From the NCBI RefSeq assembly GCF_003614185.1, contig NZ_KZ987724.1, forward strand, positions 2,457,360 to 2,521,359: a stretch of 64,000 nucleotides of DNA. The letters run 5' to 3'. The position numbers and the translations under genes are program-made. This stretch comes from Paenibacillus aceti. Lineage in GTDB: Bacteria > Bacillota > Bacilli > Paenibacillales > Paenibacillaceae. Below are positions 54,794 through 62,928 of the stretch, piece by piece (the stretch's first letter is position 1; the number at the start of each line of letters is the position of its first letter). The notes beneath the pieces are model-generated. The model was not told the DNA's origin, ran no database searches, and saw nothing but the letters and a program-made list of their open reading frames with translations.

Positions 54794-56055
54794 TGATAGC
54801 CACCTCCTAACTGAACAGGCAGCTCTTGCAGCGCCGATATGGCGATCCCCTCGATCCCATAACGACCATGACCATGCATGGATTCAGAACGAATAGGCGA
54901 GTCTATCTCCCTTGAAGGACACGCCGTATGAATATGGTAGGGAATCAACTGACGGCCTTTCGCCCAGCGCACCATATTGAATAAATTCTCATCGGCCAGA
55001 GGGGTGACAATAATAACAAATGCTCCTGCCGGGAATAGTTCATGTCTTTCCTCCAGTTGGGTAGTATAATCCCCGGTACCATCCGCATTAACATCTATTA
55101 ATCGCTGCAGCATCTGATGGCGGTCAAATGGACTGTCTGTAGGCGCGTTGCCCCATAACTCTCTGCCGAGAATACAGAGCCCCATACTGATCTTTTCCCG
55201 GCCGCCATATTCCAATAGAGAAGCCGCTGTCGACACGGCCAGCTCAAATTGCTCCCGCTGGGTATAATGGATCGTATGAGCATCCAGGACAATCATCGTC
55301 TTGGGAATCGACTCCCGTTCGAACTCCTTGGATTTCCACTCACCGGTCTTGGCAGTTGCATTCCAATGAATTCTTGAGATTCTGTCGCCGTAGATATAAT
55401 CTCTGACTCCGTTAATCTGTGTCGTCTCCCGGCAAGACTGTAGCAACGTCGTCTCAGGCCCTGAATATCTTGAATGATGACCAAGCAGCTGCCAGCGCGG
55501 GATAAAGACCCTCTGGGGCAGCACGTAAAACTCTCCTTCCGTCTGGAATTTCCCTTCATGCTCCAGCAGCCCAAAAATATCTTGGGAACGGCATTCCGTC
55601 GCCTTAAAGTTGTAGCGTCCTCTTTCCAGTGGCGGCGTCTGATATATTAGCTCTGAATGACTGCCCAACCTGGGTACAACACTGTCTTCATATTTCCATG
55701 AATCTCCGTTATGCTTCTGCAGTTTCTCTCTGACAATCAGATAAGGCAGCGGCACAAATGTAGGCAACTGTAATCTCAGCCGCACTTCAACCTGAGTGCC
55801 TGCTTGCAGCGCTATTTTGGCTATGGGCTCACCCTTTACGGTCAGAATTCGCTGTCCCTTCACCCGCTCAACGCCTGCTATACTGCAGATGAACCAATAG
55901 ATCATGAGCACATTCACCATTGCAAACAGCATGATCGATGTTTTGCCGCCCTGAAATAATACGTACAGCAGGCATACCAGCCATAATGAAGCCGCTTTCC
56001 AGAAATTGCGGGATACGAGTCCTGTTCTTACAGTATTCCACATTACACGCATCAT
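54790..56055 (-). CDS. DUF58 domain protein
   Basis: Often fused to or encoded beside MoxR ATPases and transglutaminases; the biochemical role is unclear. The 421-residue product has two N-terminal membrane segments (about residues 20-55), then VKGEPIAKIALQAGTQVEVR and LERGRYNFKATECRSQDIFG. The DUF58 hallmark GVRDYIYGDRISRIHWNATA is followed by a von Willebrand A-like part (MIVLDAHTIHY). It starts directly after the MoxR stop (TAA-ATG). Confidence 0.93.
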   Translation of the reverse strand: MMRVMWNTVRTGLVSRNFWKAASLWLVCLLYVLFQGGKTSIMLFAMVNVLMIYWFICSIAGVERVKGQRILTVKGEPIAKIALQAGTQVEVRLRLQLPTFVPLPYLIVREKLQKHNGDSWKYEDSVVPRLGSHSELIYQTPPLERGRYNFKATECRSQDIFGLLEHEGKFQTEGEFYVLPQRVFIPRWQLLGHHSRYSGPETTLLQSCRETTQINGVRDYIYGDRISRIHWNATAKTGEWKSKEFERESIPKTMIVLDAHTIHYTQREQFELAVSTAASLLEYGGREKISMGLCILGRELWGNAPTDSPFDRHQMLQRLIDVNADGTGDYTTQLEERHELFPAGAFVIIVTPLADENLFNMVRWAKGRQLIPYHIHTACPSREIDSPIRSESMHGHGRYGIEGIAISALQELPVQLGGGYH

Positions 56056-57015
56056 TTATCTCCCTACGGCCACGGGTACATGAGTCTGCCGTAAAATCTG
56101 TAAGAGCACATGATCTCCGCTCATATTATTATTCATTCTGGACTCCGGACGCAGCAAGATCCGATGCCCTAGCACATAAGGACCCAGGATTTTGACATCA
56201 TCCGGGAGCACGTACTCACGGCCTTGCAGAAAAGCGAATGCCTTGACCGCGCTCAGGAAAGCGATCGAAGCCCGGGGCGAAGCACCGAGCAGAACATCTG
56301 GATGCTCTCTCGTTCTCCGCACAACCTCAAGCAAGTAATCCATCACCATTTCACTAATATGAACAGTTCTGATTTGCTGCTGGATCTGCGCAATCTTCTC
56401 CATGGTCGTAACGGATCTTAATTGCTCAACCGGCTGTCCCTGCATATGAGAGAGCAGCATGCTCTTCTCCGTGGCCGCATCGGGGTACCCGATCTGAATC
56501 TTCATCATAAACCGGTCCAGTTGGGCTTCGGGGAGATGATACGTACCTTCAAAGTCAATCGGATTCTGCGTCGCGCAGAGCATGAAGGGATGCGGCAGTT
56601 CATAGGTCACTCCGTCAGCGGTCACACAGCGTTCCTCCATGACTTCCAGCAAGGCGGATTGGGTCTTCGTCGTCGCCCGGTTGATCTCATCGACAAGCAG
56701 GATATTCGTCATCACCGGACCCGGCCGGAACACAAAGCGCTCTTCATGCGGATGGAACACCGAGACGCCTGTAATATCGCTAGGGAGAATATCGGGATTA
56801 CACTGTATTCTCCGATACTCGCCATTGATCGATTTGCTCAGAGCCTTGATCAACTGTGTCTTCCCGGTGCCAGGGACATCTTCTATTAAAACATGCCCTC
56901 CAGCCAGCAATGTCGTCAACAGAAGCTCAATTTCAAATGATTTGCCAAGTATACAAGCTTGCAGGTTATCTCTGATGGCAGATAATGCTCTCATCAATGG
57001 TTCATTTTTTGGCAT
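56056..57015 (-). CDS. MoxR-family AAA+ ATPase
   Basis: A chaperone-like AAA+ protein that probably remodels the DUF58/transglutaminase complex. The 319-residue product has Walker A VPGTGKT (47-53), the MoxR block RIQCNPDILPSDITG, Walker B NILLVDEINRATTKTQSALL, FMLCATQNPIDFEGTYHLPE and sensor 2 GASPRASIAFL. The start is ATG 57015 with GGAGG upstream. First gene of the three-gene operon. Confidence 0.95.
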   Translation of the reverse strand: MPKNEPLMRALSAIRDNLQACILGKSFEIELLLTTLLAGGHVLIEDVPGTGKTQLIKALSKSINGEYRRIQCNPDILPSDITGVSVFHPHEERFVFRPGPVMTNILLVDEINRATTKTQSALLEVMEERCVTADGVTYELPHPFMLCATQNPIDFEGTYHLPEAQLDRFMMKIQIGYPDAATEKSMLLSHMQGQPVEQLRSVTTMEKIAQIQQQIRTVHISEMVMDYLLEVVRRTREHPDVLLGASPRASIAFLSAVKAFAFLQGREYVLPDDVKILGPYVLGHRILLRPESRMNNNMSGDHVLLQILRQTHVPVAVGR

Positions 57016-57151
57016 GAACTCGTTCCCCTCCAATCAATGCATATCCTATATCTACCTATTTTACATGATTCAGCTAGACAAAGTACACCAAGGTTCTCCA
57101 TCGAACGGTAACGAAATGTTAGAAGAAGTCGATGGATTGGTGTGCAGGATG

Positions 57152-57205
57152 AAAAGAGGCTAGGGGCTGTCTCAAAAGTCGATCCTCCGACTTGGGGCCT
57201 CTTTT
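57152..57205. repeat. Nested inverted repeat upstream of the moxR operon
   Basis: Outer arms AAAAGAGGC (57152-57160) and GCCTCTTTT (57197-57205) enclose an inner AAGTCG/CGACTT hairpin. The text GGGGCTGTCTCAAAA inside resembles ends of some insertion sequences, but no transposase is nearby, so this is at most a remnant. Confidence 0.5.
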
Positions 57206-57255
57206 GCGTGCCCAGAAATGTGAACATCCCCTTGTTCTGGCCGGGTCACTCGGAC

Positions 57256-57436
57256 ACGGACATTATTGTCCGTTAGCGTTGATCCTGTGATACTCCCGCC
57301 CTGTAACGGACAATAATGTCCATTACAAGAGAAATTGCCGCGAAAAATTGCATTTTGCGCTTCTAAGGGTCAAAAGTGTCCGTTGGAGGAACATAGTTGT
57401 TGTTTTCATGCCCTAACGGTCATTTCTGACCGCTTG
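57256..57436. repeat. Four-palindrome intergenic array, family C
   Basis: Four 16-bp palindromes of the form CGGACA-N4-TGTCCG (or CGGTCA/TGACCG) start at 57257, 57307, 57367 and 57417; units 3 and 4 are the more diverged. Spacing is 50, 60, 50 and linkers are 34, 44, 34 nt. The sequence is unrelated to families A and B but the geometry is the same. It lies in the 510-bp gap between moxR and spoVAE. The rest of 57016-57526 shows no gene. Confidence 0.85.
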
Positions 57437-57483
57437 ATCCGTGCGATCACATCACTCCTCTGATTAACGTTATTTCTCGCCAA

Positions 57484-57512
57484 AAGGGGCTGCCCTTATT
57501 GGACAGCCCCTT
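57484..57512 (-). terminator. Terminator of the spoVA operon
   Basis: AAGGGGCTG (57484-57492) pairs perfectly with CAGCCCCTT (57504-57512), 15 nt after the spoVAE stop, with TTTT on the minus-strand side. Confidence 0.85.
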
Positions 57513-57526
57513 GATTAGTTATGGAA

Positions 57527-57877
57527 TTATCCCTTTGGCCTTACGACTAGCGCGGCGAGGAAGGAGAATATTATCGCCGCCGAGATCCCGGCGCTGGTCA
57601 CTTCAAAGATCCCGGTGATTACCCCGATCCAGCCATCCCGCTGCAGCTCTGACAGGGCTCCATGAACGAGGGAATTGCCAAAGCTGGTGATCGGAACGGA
57701 CGCTCCGGCCCCGGCGAATTTGACGAGCGGATCATATAATCCGAACGCATCCATCACTGCGCCGAGCACAACCAGCGTACTCATCGTATGTGCAGGGGTT
57801 AATTTGAAGATATCGAACATAATTTGCCCGACAACACAGAACAGCCCGCCAACCACAAAAGCCCACAGAAAAATCAT
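57527..57877 (-). CDS. spoVAE: Stage V sporulation protein AE
   Basis: Part of the SpoVA system that moves dipicolinic acid into the forespore and releases it at germination. The 116-residue product has three to four membrane segments with FVVGGLFCVVGQIMFDIFKL, AFGLYDPLVKFAGAGASVPI and TSFGNSLVHGALSEL. It resembles SpoVAC (paralogous fold). The start is ATG 57877, overlapping the spoVAD stop (ATGA). Confidence 0.95.
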   Translation of the reverse strand: MIFLWAFVVGGLFCVVGQIMFDIFKLTPAHTMSTLVVLGAVMDAFGLYDPLVKFAGAGASVPITSFGNSLVHGALSELQRDGWIGVITGIFEVTSAGISAAIIFSFLAALVVRPKG

Positions 57878-58896
57878 GATGAGCTCGCCTCCCTTTCCAG
57901 AGCAACCGCATGGGCGATACAAGGAATGCTCTCCCCTTGCTGATAAGACAGCGGAGATAGCAAGGCCCCCGTCGCAATGACTAAAACGCGGTTCAGCTCA
58001 CCTTTTTTCATTTTTTTCAGAATATGTCCATAAGTAACTACTGCTGAGCAACCACAGCCGCTCCCCCCGGCCAAGACAAAATTCTGCCTGTCCCGGTCGA
58101 AGATCATCAGGCCGCAATCATTGAATTCCGTCTTATCGATGGATAAGCCATCCTTGCTTAGAATATCCTTAACGATAGCATGTCCAACGGATGCCAGATC
58201 ACCCGTTACGATTAAATCATAGTCCTCCGGCTTCCGACCCGTATCGCGAAAATGAGCTACGATCGTATCCGCTGCAGCCGGGGCCATCGCGGCTCCCATA
58301 TTGAAGGGGTCCTTGACTCCCATATCCTGAATTCGCCCAATCGTCGCATGGGTAACACGCGGGCCCGAGCCTGCCGAGGCAACCACGGCACAGCCCGAAC
58401 CCGTAATGGTGTACTGAGCGGTCGGCGGCTTCTGAGAACCATATTCAGTCGGGTAGCGAAACTGCTTCTCCACCGTGCAATTATGGCTCGCTGTCCCGGC
58501 CATAGCGTACTTGGCTCCCCCGGCATCAACGATCATCGCAGCGAGCGCCAGGCTCTCCATGGAAGTTGAACAGGCGCCGAATACTCCAAGATATGGAGCG
58601 CCAACATCACGGGCGGCGAAGGTGGCGCTAATGATCTGATTCATTAGATCTCCGCAGACGAAGAATTGGAGCTGTTCCTTACTGATGCCAGCATGTACAA
58701 GCGCTAATGAGGAAGCATGCTGAAGCAGCTTGCGCTCCGCCTTCTCCCAGGTCTTCTCATCGATCTCCAAATTGTCGTAAATATGATCGAAGGTTGAGGA
58801 TAGCGGTCCATCCCCTTCTTCAGGCCCTACTACAGTCGCGGCCCCGATAATCGTCGGTTTACTGCGAAATTCCCAGGTCTGTGAGCCGATCAGCAT
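57874..58896 (-). CDS. spoVAD: Stage V sporulation protein AD
   Basis: SpoVAD binds dipicolinic acid; it has a thiolase-like fold. The 340-residue product has GSQTWEFRSKPTIIGAATVV, GVFGACSTSMESLALAAMIV, YGSQKPPTAQYTITGSGCAV, GMGVKDPFNMGAAMAPAA-like text (seen as MGVKDPFNMGAAMAPAA) and a late GGSGCGCSAVVTYGHIL. The start is ATG 58896 with AGGAG upstream. Confidence 0.96.
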   Translation of the reverse strand: MLIGSQTWEFRSKPTIIGAATVVGPEEGDGPLSSTFDHIYDNLEIDEKTWEKAERKLLQHASSLALVHAGISKEQLQFFVCGDLMNQIISATFAARDVGAPYLGVFGACSTSMESLALAAMIVDAGGAKYAMAGTASHNCTVEKQFRYPTEYGSQKPPTAQYTITGSGCAVVASAGSGPRVTHATIGRIQDMGVKDPFNMGAAMAPAAADTIVAHFRDTGRKPEDYDLIVTGDLASVGHAIVKDILSKDGLSIDKTEFNDCGLMIFDRDRQNFVLAGGSGCGCSAVVTYGHILKKMKKGELNRVLVIATGALLSPLSYQQGESIPCIAHAVALEREASSS

Positions 58897-58897
58897 G

Positions 58898-59398
58898 CTA
58901 ATGCACTCCTCCCAGACCAAAGATCACATGTACCAGCCCGACGATAAAAGCCGCTACCACACCGAAGACAATGACGGAGCCTGCTAATTTAAACATGTTG
59001 GCACCTACGCCTAGCACCAGTCCCTCTGCCTTGGATTCAATCGCTGAGGAGCACATGGAATTGGCAAATCCAGTGACTGGAACGGCCGAGCCTGCGCCTG
59101 CCCACTGGGCGATCTTATCATATACTCCAAGGGAGGTCAGAATCACGGATATGATAATCAATACGGCGACGGTCGGGCTGCTCGCCTCCTTGGCTGACAT
59201 TCCGGCAAAGGTCATAAATAACTGCTGAATGCACTGGCCAATGAAGCAAATGAAGCCCCCAACCAGAAAGGCCTTCAGGCAGTTCCAGAAAATATTCGTC
59301 TTCGGCTTATGAGAATCGGCGATCTGCTTATAGTCCTGTTCGGTCAAGGATATGGAGTTCAGCCTGAACCGGGTGCCTGATTTTGATTTGGTTGGCAC
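58898..59398 (-). CDS. spoVAC: Stage V sporulation protein AC
   Basis: Membrane channel component of the SpoVA complex, mechanosensitive in Bacillus. The 166-residue product has a soluble N-terminus (SLTEQDYKQIADSHKPKTN) and four to five membrane segments including FLVGGFICFIGQCIQQLFMT and WAGAGSAVPVTGFANSMCSS. The start is GTG 59398 with GGAGGG upstream. First gene of spoVAC-AD-AE; a sporulation promoter is expected but not clearly seen. Confidence 0.95.
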   Translation of the reverse strand: MPTKSKSGTRFRLNSISLTEQDYKQIADSHKPKTNIFWNCLKAFLVGGFICFIGQCIQQLFMTFAGMSAKEASSPTVAVLIIISVILTSLGVYDKIAQWAGAGSAVPVTGFANSMCSSAIESKAEGLVLGVGANMFKLAGSVIVFGVVAAFIVGLVHVIFGLGGVH

Positions 59399-59524
59399 GA
59401 TTGTCCCTCCTTCTTACAACTTAATTCCTCTCCTGACGGTGTATATTCATTATTTGCCACATCGCCGCTTGTTATGTTTGGAAAATCATCCATATCGATT
59501 GTTCGAGCTGTCTTTAAAGCAAAA

Positions 59525-59558
59525 AACAGTGTCTCCCAGTCGCCTGAGAAACACTGTT
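59525..59558 (-). terminator. Terminator of the 25-residue peptide gene
   Basis: AACAGTGT (59525-59532) pairs with ACACTGTT (59551-59558), with an inner TCTC/GAGA, followed on the minus strand by T6. It lies 23 nt after the peptide stop codon. Confidence 0.85.
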
Positions 59559-59581
59559 CATCTAATTGCTGTATGAGCAAT

Positions 59582-59659
59582 CTACAGATACTGCAAGATA
59601 AGAATAAGTAAAATAAATAGCAGAAAGATGACGATCCAATCCTTGGAATAGCGCTCCAT
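59582..59659 (-). CDS. 25-residue single-span membrane peptide
   Basis: The frame begins MERYSKDWIVIFLLFILLIL and ends in QYL. It has a charged N-terminus followed by one hydrophobic helix. GGGAGG lies 8 nt before the ATG and a strong terminator follows, so it is a complete miniature transcription unit. It sits between spoVAC and the M42 peptidase. Tiny hydrophobic peptides of this sort are common among sporulation genes; whether this one is sporulation-specific is unknown. Confidence 0.65.
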   Translation of the reverse strand: MERYSKDWIVIFLLFILLILILQYL

Positions 59660-59843
59660 CTTCGTTGCCTCCCAATAATATCCTTCACTTAATCGCAGTA
59701 TATGCTCCAGTCATGGTCGATGTGCGGTATTCGCCTAGCTTGGGCTTATCCGGGTTAATAAATAGACAATACGAGCAAGATGGCGCATACTTAAAGAGGT
59801 TGTTCAACTCGCAATTTATTTAACGCAAGGAGAGATACGAATC

Positions 59844-60917
59844 ATGGACAAAAAAACGCTGGAATTATTCAAGCAATTAACCGAATTTCCTGCGGCACCG
59901 GGCTTTGAACGTGAACTGCGTGCCTTTGTAAAGGATAAGATGTCCGCCTATACGCCGGAATTCCTGCAGGATCGCCTAGGCAGCTTATTCGGGGTACTGC
60001 GCGGAGACGATAACGGCCCCAAAGTCATGGTAGCCGGACATCTGGACGAGGTCGGCTTCATGACGACGGGAATCAGCGATCATGGCATGATTTCCTTCCA
60101 ACCGCTCGGCGGCTGGTGGAGTCAGGCTGTACTGGCGCAGCGCCTGCAAATTATTACACCACAAGGCAGAATCATCGGTGTAGTCGGCTCAACCCCGACT
60201 CATTTGCTGAGTGAAGCGGATCGCAGCAAGCCCGTCGATTTGAAGACGATGTATCTGGATATCGGTGCGGATAGCCGCGAACAGGCTGAAGCAGCAGGCG
60301 TCCGTCCAGGTCAGCAAATCGTGCCGATCTGTGAATTTACCCCTATGGTCAACCCGAAGAAAATCATGGCCAAGGCATGGGATAACCGCTACGGAGTCGG
60401 CTTGGCTATCGAGCTTATGGAAGCACTCCACAAGGAAAAATTGCCGAATACGCTCTACTGTGGCACAACGGTTCAGGAGGAGCTGGGATTGCGCGGAGCT
60501 CGCACTTCCGCTAATATGATCCAGCCTGATATTTTCTTCGGCCTGGATGCCAGCGCAGCCAACGACACGACCGGAGACAAGAAAGCATTCGGACAGCTGG
60601 GCGGAGGCGCTTTGCTGCGGATCTTCGACCCTACGATGCTGACCCATCGCGGCATGGTCGAATATATCCAGGACACAGCGGATACACATAAGATCAAGTA
60701 TCAATACTTCGTATCCCCTGGCGGTACGGATGCCGGCCAAGTTCATCTAAGCGGCAGCGGCGTACCTTCCACCGTCATCGGCATTTGCTCCCGCTACATC
60801 CACACCTCGTCATCCATCATCCACACCGATGATTACGATGCCGCCAAGGAACTGCTGATCAAGCTCGTTAAGGGCCTTGACCGCACAACCTTGAATACGA
60901 TTCTGGAGAATAGTTAA
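59844..60917 (+). CDS. M42-family metallo-aminopeptidase
   Basis: A tetrahedral-type glutamyl or broad aminopeptidase using two metal ions. The 357-residue product has [14 protein letters not shown], His66 and Asp68 in [12 protein letters not shown], the bridging Asp in [20 protein letters not shown], the catalytic Glu pair in [12 protein letters not shown], Asp in [12 protein letters not shown] and the last His in [15 protein letters not shown]. Full length. The ATG has AAGGAG upstream. Confidence 0.95.
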   Translation: MDKKTLELFKQLTEFPAAPGFERELRAFVKDKMSAYTPEFLQDRLGSLFGVLRGDDNGPKVMVAGHLDEVGFMTTGISDHGMISFQPLGGWWSQAVLAQRLQIITPQGRIIGVVGSTPTHLLSEADRSKPVDLKTMYLDIGADSREQAEAAGVRPGQQIVPICEFTPMVNPKKIMAKAWDNRYGVGLAIELMEALHKEKLPNTLYCGTTVQEELGLRGARTSANMIQPDIFFGLDASAANDTTGDKKAFGQLGGGALLRIFDPTMLTHRGMVEYIQDTADTHKIKYQYFVSPGGTDAGQVHLSGSGVPSTVIGICSRYIHTSSSIIHTDDYDAAKELLIKLVKGLDRTTLNTILENS

Positions 60918-60932
60918 TTAGATGAGAGGCGA

Positions 60933-60970
60933 GTCCCCCGTTCAGCGGAAGCTGGGTGGGGGACTTTTTT
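60933..60970 (+). terminator. Terminator of the M42 peptidase gene
   Basis: GTCCCCC (60933-60939) pairs with GGGGGAC (60958-60964), followed by T6. Confidence 0.92.
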
Positions 60971-61018
60971 GCTTTTTTGGGAAAGGTCATCGCGCATAAA
61001 CGGCGCTTGGTGATAAAG

Positions 61019-61196
61019 CCTGCAAATATGCAGGAATTTAGTAAAAATTCCAACTCAAGAGAGTAAATTCCTGCGAAAATGCAGGCTTTTTCTTCAAATC
61101 AGCTCGATTTCAATCAGAACGGCCTAAAAGCCTGCACATTTGCAGGAATTTCTTAAAAATAGGAGGTTTCGGGTTAAAAACCTGCATTTTTGCAGC
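61019..61196. repeat. Four-palindrome intergenic array, family B (copy 2)
   Basis: CCTGC-N6-GCAGG units start at 61019, 61070, 61131 and 61181 (the last ends GCAGC). Spacing is 51, 61, 50. Linkers are 35, 45 and 34 nt, the same as the 42.5 kb copy, but their inner sequences differ almost completely; only the unit flanks (AATTT, AAATT, CTTTTT, AAAAG) are shared. The rest of 60971-61267 holds no gene. Confidence 0.88.
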
Positions 61197-61267
61197 TTTC
61201 GATTTTGCATGGAGAGTTTGTACGCGGTATATTGCATCAACTTAACTGAACACAGCTAAATTCGGAT

Positions 61268-61678
61268 TCAATTGAGAAGGCGAGTTAAAATATAGCCTGC
61301 CATCCCACAGAAAAATAACAGGTAAGCCCAAACTTCATAACCCGTGTAGGTACCAAAGGCCAGAGCAAGGAGATGTTGGCAAATGGTTAAAAGTAGAAAC
61401 ACTAGAACACCTAATAGAATGAAGAGAGGTTTATCTAAAACTGCTGCAAACACAAACAACACTAATGTCGATACATTCAAAATCGTATAAATCCAATTGA
61501 CTGGAATGATAAAAAGAACTCCCATTCCATATTCATATTTCATTTGATGCTTATCCATAATCTCAACCATAATTACAGTGTTCAAACAGACCAAATAAAC
61601 GACTAATAAAACTGTCCAAATTATCGCGTGCACTCTAGCACTACCTAGAAATTCCGGGATTATATTATTCAGAGCCAT
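61268..61678 (-). CDS. Small polytopic membrane protein of unknown function
   Basis: The 136-residue product has four predicted membrane segments (about residues 18-38, 53-70, 72-100 in two parts and 113-133), including IIWTVLLVVYLVCLNTVIMV and AYLLFFCGMAGYILTRLL. A GGGAGGG sits very close to the ATG. AT-rich compared with the genes to the left. No family recognised; it starts the accessory right end. Confidence 0.6.
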   Translation of the reverse strand: MALNNIIPEFLGSARVHAIIWTVLLVVYLVCLNTVIMVEIMDKHQMKYEYGMGVLFIIPVNWIYTILNVSTLVLFVFAAVLDKPLFILLGVLVFLLLTICQHLLALAFGTYTGYEVWAYLLFFCGMAGYILTRLLN

Positions 61679-61749
61679 CCCTCCCTTTTATCAGCTGGAA
61701 TTTGTAATTTTGGGCATACCAATTTCATGTAATATTACTCATTCCAGAA

Positions 61750-62228
61750 CTACAATACCAATTTATTGTATAAATATACACCATAGTTGCAGCATCGTTT
61801 GTTCAGTTTAGGCTGCTTATCACTTTTCACAATCTGATACAGCCTTTTAGCCTTTTTCTTGATAGTATCTTCATGTTTGCGAATGAACAAGGCTTGCTGC
61901 ATTAGTAGTTGTCTATATTTCTCGTCCGATACTGCGGCAATATCCATCGGAATAATAACCTCAGGAATTGTAGGAATCATGTTGTTAAGATTGATAATTC
62001 CTAATTTCCCCTGTTTTATTTTTATGACATCAGGTGCTGACTCTGCTATGTACTCATGTTTTGGTTTAGGGGACGATAGTGGAGCGAAATAGGAAAGGCC
62101 GTTAATTTCCAATACAACGCCAATAAATTTCCTGTTTTGAGAGGGTCCTTAGATACTAGATGGTCAAACTGTCGAAGATAATCCAGATAAACTTTTTCGA
62201 TTCCGCAGATTTTGAGTGTTTTACTCAT
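61750..62228 (-). pseudogene. toxN: ToxN/AbiQ-type endoribonuclease toxin, frameshifted
   Basis: Type III toxin-antitoxin toxins are endoribonucleases held inactive by a repeat RNA. The N-terminal frame (62228 down to about 62143) reads KVYLDYLRQFDHLVSKD. The C-terminal frame reads RKFIGVVLEINGLSYFAPLS, then SPKPKHEY, GIINLNNMIPTIPE, KYRQLLMQQALFIRKHEDTI and KRCCNY, all typical of ToxN. The two join perfectly if one C is added to the CCC at 62143-62145 (plus-strand GGG), giving KDPSQNRKFIG. So there is a 1-bp deletion or a sequencing error. The intact product would be about 159 residues. Confidence 0.85.
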
Positions 62229-62240
62229 CAGATCCTTCCT

Positions 62241-62280
62241 CTTTTAAAAATAAGGAGAGTAGCAATAAACGCCACCCTCC
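62241..62280 (-). terminator. Terminator directly upstream of toxN (end of candidate antitoxin RNA)
   Basis: On the minus strand GGAGGGTGGC (62271-62280) pairs with GCTACTCTCC (62254-62263), 10 bp with two G-T pairs and a 7-nt loop, followed by TTATTTTT. A terminator between antitoxin RNA and toxin is the rule in type III systems, where it sets the RNA-to-toxin ratio. Confidence 0.8.
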
Positions 62281-62380
62281 TTTTGCTTTTTCCGTACCTC
62301 ACTTATACGGCAGAGGATATCCTACTTTTTTCCAAAACTCTCTTTAGAGAAAGCTTAACCAATGGATTGGTTCTTGTCAA
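62281..62380 (-). ncRNA. toxI: Candidate type III antitoxin RNA region with promoter
   Basis: A perfect -35 TTGACA (62375-62380) lies 17 bp from a weak TAAGCT (62352-62357), predicting a transcript of about 100 nt ending at the terminator before toxN. Type III antitoxins are tandem repeats of about 34-45 nt. Here only a weak similarity is visible: GGAAAAAAG and GGAAAAAGC start 40 nt apart. The repeat array is either degenerate or absent. Position supports the call; sequence only weakly does. Confidence 0.4.
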
Positions 62381-62483
62381 GAAGCTTAAGGTTCTTTCCG
62401 TCCCGCAGAAAAGTAGAAAGTGAGCCTGAATCTCATGCCTGCACCACGCATCCAATCCTTGAAGATCGTTACTGATCGTTCGC

Positions 62484-62907
62484 TCATTTATATCGAACGA
62501 ACAGGCTAGAAAAGAAACCGTCGATGGGTGTCGGCTTTCCTACAACTTCTGAAGCACCAAATATTCGCGTATAGTAAGCATCGCCAGCTCTGTTCTGTCC
62601 CTGCATACTGTCTTTTGAATGCCAATTATCTAAAGAGTACTAAGCAAGATAAACTCACTATACTTCCGCTAGCAGAAAAGCCTCCGCTCCCCAATTTGTA
62701 GGCGGGACGACGATCTTTGTAGCTTTTGGATATTGCAAAAGTTGAATAATAAGTAAGGTCAATTAAATAACCCACTTGCTGGGAATAGATGCTTCCCTGA
62801 GGATCCTCTTTATAGAAGTTTTTAGTAATCAACTTGATAATGTCCGCTGTAAGTAGCAGCAGGCTCTTTAGGCAATTAACAACCGAAATTGGATATCGAT
62901 ATTTCAC
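62484..62907 (-). pseudogene. Unrecognised gene, apparently split by a frameshift
   Basis: A first frame (62907 to 62626, 93 codons) includes KSLLLLTADIIKLITKNFYK and ends AYKLGSGGFSASGSIVSLSC before a stop. Immediately after, one base out of frame, a protein-like stretch NWHSKDSMQGQNRAGDAYYT, then RIFGASEVVGKPTPIDGFFS, runs to a stop at 62484. Joining them gives about 140 residues. No ribosome binding site is obvious at the first ATG and no family was recognised. It could be a remnant. Confidence 0.4.
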
Positions 62908-62928
62908 TTAAGATAGTTTGGCCGAGAT

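Noticed and set aside
57160-57205. Insertion sequence end (GGGGCTGTCTCAAAA)
   Set aside because: The text resembles some IS ends, but there is no transposase, no matching second end and no target duplication visible.
59359-59688. 109-codon minus-strand frame over the spoVAC start region
   Set aside because: It overlaps the spoVAC start, spans the terminator of the small peptide gene and shows no protein-like conservation pattern.
62124-62145. Programmed -1 frameshift in toxN at A-AAT-TTA (62130-62124)
   Set aside because: A slippery heptamer of the right form is present, but homologous residues (DPSQNRKFIG) already resume upstream of it in the second frame, so a 1-bp loss in the C run explains the data better. 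Not fully excluded.
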